Under the pieces are notes generated by a model that was not told the DNA's origin, made no database searches, and was given only the letters and a program-made list of their open reading frames with translations. DNA of 64,000 nt, from positions 21,667-85,666 of the forward strand of contig DATBMH010000110.1 of the NCBI GenBank assembly GCA_036554945.1. Reading direction: 5' to 3'. This DNA comes from JACDAN01 sp036554945. GTDB taxonomy: Bacteria > Actinomycetota > Thermoleophilia > Gaiellales > Gaiellaceae. A program made the translations under genes and the position numbers. The first letter of the stretch is position 1, and each line of letters starts with the position of its first letter. Of this stretch, positions 60,941-64,000 are shown one piece after another.

Positions 60941-60968
60941 ATACTAACAGCTTGTCGAGAGTGATCAA
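60941..60968 (-). promoter_or_regulatory. Promoter of mihF, probably giving a leaderless transcript
   Basis: On the minus strand TTGATC (60968-60963) and TAGTAT (60946-60941) are separated by 16 bp, close to the housekeeping sigma consensus. The -10 box ends 8 bp before the GTG at 60932, so the transcript should begin at or next to the start codon. The -35 box overlaps the pyrD stop codon. Confidence 0.65.
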
Positions 60969-61852
60969 TTCGCCTGAAATGCAGGTGTTTTTTCTGTTGC
61001 CAATGTTGGCGGCAGGAGCCCGAAATCGCCGTCACAGGCGTGGCCCCGGAGCTCCGAGGGGTCGGCGAAGCCGAGCGAGGCGGCCGTCTCGGCCAACTCC
61101 TGCCTGATGCGGACCGGTGCGCCGGGGTCGGCGAAGAGCGCCGTTCCGACCGCCACGGAGCTCGCGCCGGCGGCCAGGAACTCGGCCGCGTCGCGTCCCG
61201 ACGAGACGCCGCCCATGCCGACGATGGGCATGCGGGTCGCGGTGAACGCCGCGTACACGGCCGCCAGGGCGATCGGCTTCAGGGCCGGCCCGGAGTAGCC
61301 GCCGACCGCTCGCGCGAGGCGCGGCCGGAGGGTCCGCGGGTCGAGCTCGAGCCCACGGATCGTGTTCACGAGGGAGAGGCCGTCGGCGCCGGCCGCCTGG
61401 ACGGCGCGCGCCGCCTCGGCGATGTCCGGCTGGGCGGGTGAGAGCTTCGCGTAGAGGGTGAGGGGCGTCGCCTGGCGGCAGGCGGCCACGATCTCCGCCG
61501 CCGATTCGGGCGCCTCGTCCACGTTCGGGCAGGAGAGGTTCAGCTCGATCGTGACGTTCTCGAGCCGTGAGCACGTCTCGGCGTACTCCTGGGCCGAGAA
61601 GCCGCCAACCGAGACCCAGAGCGGGACGCCTAGGTCGCGAAGCCGAGGCAGGACGTCCGCGAGGAACCGTTCGCGACCCGGGTTCTGCAGGCCGATCGAG
61701 TTCAGCATCCCGTGGTCCGTCTCGGCGATCCGGATCGGCTCGTTGCCGCCGCGCGGCTCGGGCGTGACCGTCTTCGTGACGAACGCGTCCAGTGAGCGGG
61801 CGACGTCCGGCGCCGTCAGGGCGTCGAGGCAGCCGGAGGCGTTAAGCAGCAA
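60965..61852 (-). CDS. pyrD: Dihydroorotate dehydrogenase, class 1B catalytic subunit
   Basis: PyrD oxidises dihydroorotate to orotate. The protein has NASGCLDAL, KTVTPEPRGGN, MLNSIGLQNPG, NLSCPNV with the class 1B catalytic Cys, VNTIRGLELD and VGMGGVSSGRDAAEFL. The pyrK gene next to it makes the electron-transfer subunit, which confirms the NAD-linked type. The first available start is TTG 61850-61852, overlapping the pyrK stop by 11 bp and giving 295 residues. This misses about 15-20 residues at the N-terminus compared with other PyrD proteins, including the first beta strand. Confidence 0.9.
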   Translation of the reverse strand: MLLNASGCLDALTAPDVARSLDAFVTKTVTPEPRGGNEPIRIAETDHGMLNSIGLQNPGRERFLADVLPRLRDLGVPLWVSVGGFSAQEYAETCSRLENVTIELNLSCPNVDEAPESAAEIVAACRQATPLTLYAKLSPAQPDIAEAARAVQAAGADGLSLVNTIRGLELDPRTLRPRLARAVGGYSGPALKPIALAAVYAAFTATRMPIVGMGGVSSGRDAAEFLAAGASSVAVGTALFADPGAPVRIRQELAETAASLGFADPSELRGHACDGDFGLLPPTLATEKTPAFQAN

Positions 61853-62501
61853 GAACCGGTCCCTCGACGCAGAGGCGCTCGTAGCGCCCGTCGATCTCCA
61901 CGACGCAGCCGTAGCAGGCGCCGTAGCCGCAGGCCATGGGCGCCTCCCAGGCGAGCTGCGCGGCCGGCGCGAGGCCGCGCACGGCGGCGAGCATCGGCTC
62001 GGGCCCGCAGGCGAGCACGTCGTAGCCCGGCTCCAGCAGGTCGGTGACCAGCGCCGGCTCCACGACGACCTCCGCGTTGGGGACCAGCTCGGCCGCCTCC
62101 GCATGGTGGTTGGTGCGGAACCCGAGAACGGCCGGCGGGCCGTCCAGCGCCTCGGAGAGATACGGGAACGGCGCGACGCCGATCCCGCCGCCGACGAGCA
62201 GCGGCCGCGCCACGTCGAGCCGGAAGCCGTTGCCGAGCGGGCCGAGCACGCCGATCCGGTCGCCGGGCTCCAGCTCGGCCAGCGCGTGCGTCCCAGGCCC
62301 GATCGGCTCGAACAGGAAGCCGAGCTCGCCGGGCGGTGCGAGGCAGAGGCTCATCGGCCGCGGCAGGACGCGGCCCGGCGCCTCGAGCATGAAGAACTGG
62401 CCGGGAGCTCCGGGGTCGAGCGCGCCGCGCTGGATGCGGAGGAGGGTGTACGGCCCGACGGCCTCGACGGCGACGACGCTATGCCGGTCGCGCCTGAGCA
62501 T
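61842..62501 (-). CDS. pyrK: Dihydroorotate dehydrogenase electron-transfer subunit
   Basis: PyrK carries FAD and a [2Fe-2S] cluster and passes electrons from PyrD to NAD. The 219-residue protein has the FAD motif RPMSLC, the NAD-binding GGGIGVAPF, and the cluster cysteines in MACGYGACYGC and RLC near the C-terminus. ATG 62499-62501 overlaps the carB stop by 23 bp. carB-pyrK-pyrD is a compact pyrimidine operon. Confidence 0.93.
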   Translation of the reverse strand: MLRRDRHSVVAVEAVGPYTLLRIQRGALDPGAPGQFFMLEAPGRVLPRPMSLCLAPPGELGFLFEPIGPGTHALAELEPGDRIGVLGPLGNGFRLDVARPLLVGGGIGVAPFPYLSEALDGPPAVLGFRTNHHAEAAELVPNAEVVVEPALVTDLLEPGYDVLACGPEPMLAAVRGLAPAAQLAWEAPMACGYGACYGCVVEIDGRYERLCVEGPVLAA

Positions 62502-64000
62502 CGATCCTCTCCTGGAGCGAGACGACCGCCTCACCGCGCGCGTTCGCGATCGCATGGACGGCGGCCGCGGCGCCGCTGAGCGTCGTGATGCACGGGATGC
62601 GGGCGACGAGCGCGGCCTCGCGGATCCGGTAGCCGTCGGTGCGGGCACCCGACCCCTGCGGCGTGTTCACGACCAGGTCGCAGCGCCCGCGCCTGAGCAG
62701 GTCGACGACCGTCGCCCCCTCCCCACGCTCGGTCACCTTGCGGACGTGGTCGACGGCGAGCCCCGCCGCGGCGAGCACGCGGGCCGTGCCGCTCGTCGCA
62801 GCCACGCGGAAGCCGAGGTCGGCGAGCGCGGCTGCCACCGGGACGACGGCGTCCTTGTCGGCGTCGCACACGGACAGGAACGCGGTCCCGCCGGCGGGCA
62901 GCGGCCGGCCGGCGGCGCGCTCCGCCTTCGCCAGGGCCGTCGGGTAGTCGGACGCGCTGGCCATGACCTCTCCGGTCGAGCGCATCTCCGGCCCGAGCAC
63001 CGGGTCGGACCCGGGGAAGCGCTGGAACGGGAAGACGGCCGCCTTGACACTGACCTGGACCGGGGTCTGACCCCTCTCCACGGCGAAGGCGCTCAACGGC
63101 TCCCCCGCGGCGAGGCGGCAGGCCATGTCCACGAGGTTGACGCCGATCGCCTTGCTGGCGAACGGCACCGTCCGCGACGCGCGCGGGTTGGCCTCGATCA
63201 CGGAGACCTTCCCGTCGAGGACGGCAAGCTGGACGTTGACCAGCCCGACCACGCCGAGCGCCGGCGCGAGCGTCGAGACGATCTCCTCGATCTCGGCGCG
63301 GACGCCGTCATCCAGGCCGGGCGGCGGCAGGACGCAGCTGGAGTCGCCGGAGTGGACCCCGGCCTCCTCGACGTGCTGCATCACCGCCGCGACGAAGGTG
63401 TTCTGCCCGTCGCACAGCGCGTCCACGTCGATCTCCAGCGCGCCTTCGAGGAAGCGGTCCACGAGGACCCGCGAGCCGGGCGGCACGCTCGACGCGACGG
63501 TCTCGGCGTCGTAGCAGACCACCATCTGGCGCCCGCCGAGGACGTAGGACGGCCGCACGAGCACCGGGTAGCCGATCTCCTCGGCGACGTCGACGGCCTC
63601 GGCCTGCGAGCCCGCCATCCCCCACGCCGGCACCTCGATCCCGAGCTCCCGGCACAGAGCGCCGAACCGCTCGCGGTCCTCGGCCAGGTCGACGGCGTCA
63701 AACGGCGTCCCGAGGATCCGGAAGCCGGCCTCCTCGATCGCCCGCGCCAGCTTGAGCGGCGTCTGGCCGCCGAACTGGATCACCACCCCGACCGGCTGCT
63801 CGCGCTCGCAGATCGCCAGCACCTCCTCGACGCCGAGCGGCTCGAAGTAGAGCCGGTCCGACGTGTCGTAGTCGGTCGAGACGGTCTCGGGGTTGCAGTT
63901 GACCATCACCGTCTCGAGCCCGAGCTGCCGGAAGCTCCGCGCGGCGTGGACGCAGCAGTAGTCGAACTCGATCCCCTGGCCGATCCGGTTCGGGCCCGAG
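62479..64000 (-). CDS. carB: Carbamoyl-phosphate synthase large subunit (start outside window)
   Basis: CarB makes carbamoyl phosphate from bicarbonate, ammonia and ATP for arginine and pyrimidines. The window holds the second half: the frame is open to the last base (GPNRIGQGIEFDYCCVHAAR) and includes MVNCNPETVSTDYDTSDRLYFEPL, the carbamate ATP-grasp domain and the C-terminal MGS-like allosteric domain (about the last 140 residues; SVCDADKD, NTPQGSG). A copy of GGGGTCTGACCCC (63062-63074) lies in the segment ERGQTPVQVSVK before the conserved AVFPFQRFPG. The start is beyond base 64000. Confidence 0.96.
   Translation of the reverse strand, partial: SGPNRIGQGIEFDYCCVHAARSFRQLGLETVMVNCNPETVSTDYDTSDRLYFEPLGVEEVLAICEREQPVGVVIQFGGQTPLKLARAIEEAGFRILGTPFDAVDLAEDRERFGALCRELGIEVPAWGMAGSQAEAVDVAEEIGYPVLVRPSYVLGGRQMVVCYDAETVASSVPPGSRVLVDRFLEGALEIDVDALCDGQNTFVAAVMQHVEEAGVHSGDSSCVLPPPGLDDGVRAEIEEIVSTLAPALGVVGLVNVQLAVLDGKVSVIEANPRASRTVPFASKAIGVNLVDMACRLAAGEPLSAFAVERGQTPVQVSVKAAVFPFQRFPGSDPVLGPEMRSTGEVMASASDYPTALAKAERAAGRPLPAGGTAFLSVCDADKDAVVPVAAALADLGFRVAATSGTARVLAAAGLAVDHVRKVTERGEGATVVDLLRRGRCDLVVNTPQGSGARTDGYRIREAALVARIPCITTLSGAAAAVHAIANARGEAVVSLQERIDAQARPA
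63062..63074. repeat. Short palindromic repeat GGGGTCTGACCCC, copy 4 (inside carB)
   Basis: An exact 13-mer copy inside carB. It encodes part of ERGQTPVQ on the minus strand, in a surface-like segment just before the conserved AVFPF motif. The frame is kept. Confidence 0.85.

Noticed and set aside
63003..63014. GGGTCGGACCC in carB as a further repeat copy
   Set aside because: It differs from the 13-mer in the centre and outer base and is easily explained by codons for a conserved protein stretch.

Overview
The window is about 70% GC, tightly packed, and almost every gene lies on the minus strand. The gene set suggests a deep-branching high-GC actinobacterium, most likely class Thermoleophilia (Gaiellales/Solirubrobacterales-like). 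Reasons: an actinobacterial-type integration host factor (mIHF) upstream of gmk and rpoZ; MurT/GatD; RNase Y together with RNase J; an LL-diaminopimelate aminotransferase (DapL) route to DAP; and a WD40-like secreted protein with a tail domain I associate with Thermoleophilia. The taxon is an inference.

Layout. 1-2089 (+): murT (5' end cut off by the window) and gatD. 2177-9246 (-): nudix, dut, hflX, dapL, dapF, miaA, a tyrosine phosphatase and miaB, nearly all overlapping. 9349-12831 (+): one large secreted nuclease with its own terminator. 12914-19107 (-): rny, recX, recA, thpR, cinA, a RodZ-like protein and a small membrane protein. 19082-25333 (-): a BMP-type nucleoside ABC importer with two permeases, a double ATPase and two tandem substrate-binding proteins. 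25607-31958 (-): ftsK, a nucleoside hydrolase, a ribokinase-like kinase, an unknown protein and RNase J. 32035-33876 (+): a membrane HD-GYP-like protein. 33884-41874 (-): dapA, a small lipoprotein, a MerB-like gene, macro-domain, GNAT, unknown, dapB, M16 peptidase, pnp, rpsO. 41971-43317 (+): a gamma-glutamyltransferase-like protein. 43247-50989 (-): zinc ribbon, ribF, truB, nrnA, rbfA, DUF503, infB, ylxR, nusA, rimP. 51073-59797 (-): EamA transporter, WD40-like protein, dtd, TPR, transglutaminase, DUF58, MoxR, coaBC. 59808-64000 (-): rpoZ, gmk, mihF, pyrD, pyrK, and carB running off the window.

How the genes work together. dapA, dapB, dapL and dapF form a short DAP pathway, and murT/gatD modify the peptidoglycan it feeds. 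The secreted nuclease, the BMP importer, the nucleoside hydrolase and the ribokinase together suggest scavenging of extracellular nucleic acid. rimP to ribF is the classical transcription/translation operon. carB-pyrK-pyrD belongs to pyrimidine synthesis. Genes mostly overlap by 4 bp (NTGA) or 8 bp, which points to translational coupling.

Most notable observation: the MerB-family gene at 34942-35574 carries an in-frame TGA exactly where I expect the family's catalytic cysteine. A hairpin resembling a bacterial SECIS element (GGUCG apical loop, 19 nt after the TGA) follows it, so it is a candidate selenocysteine-containing organomercurial-lyase homologue. Also unusual: DapF with both catalytic cysteines replaced by serine; four copies of the 13-mer GGGGTCTGACCCC, two of them inside genes; a perfect 23-bp palindrome inside coaBC; a NusA with a C-terminal zinc-knuckle-like motif and Pro-Glu-Ser repeats; a ylxR frame without a standard start codon; and an intrinsic terminator placed just before the rimP ribosome-binding site. 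I saw no tRNA, rRNA, CRISPR array or insertion sequence.
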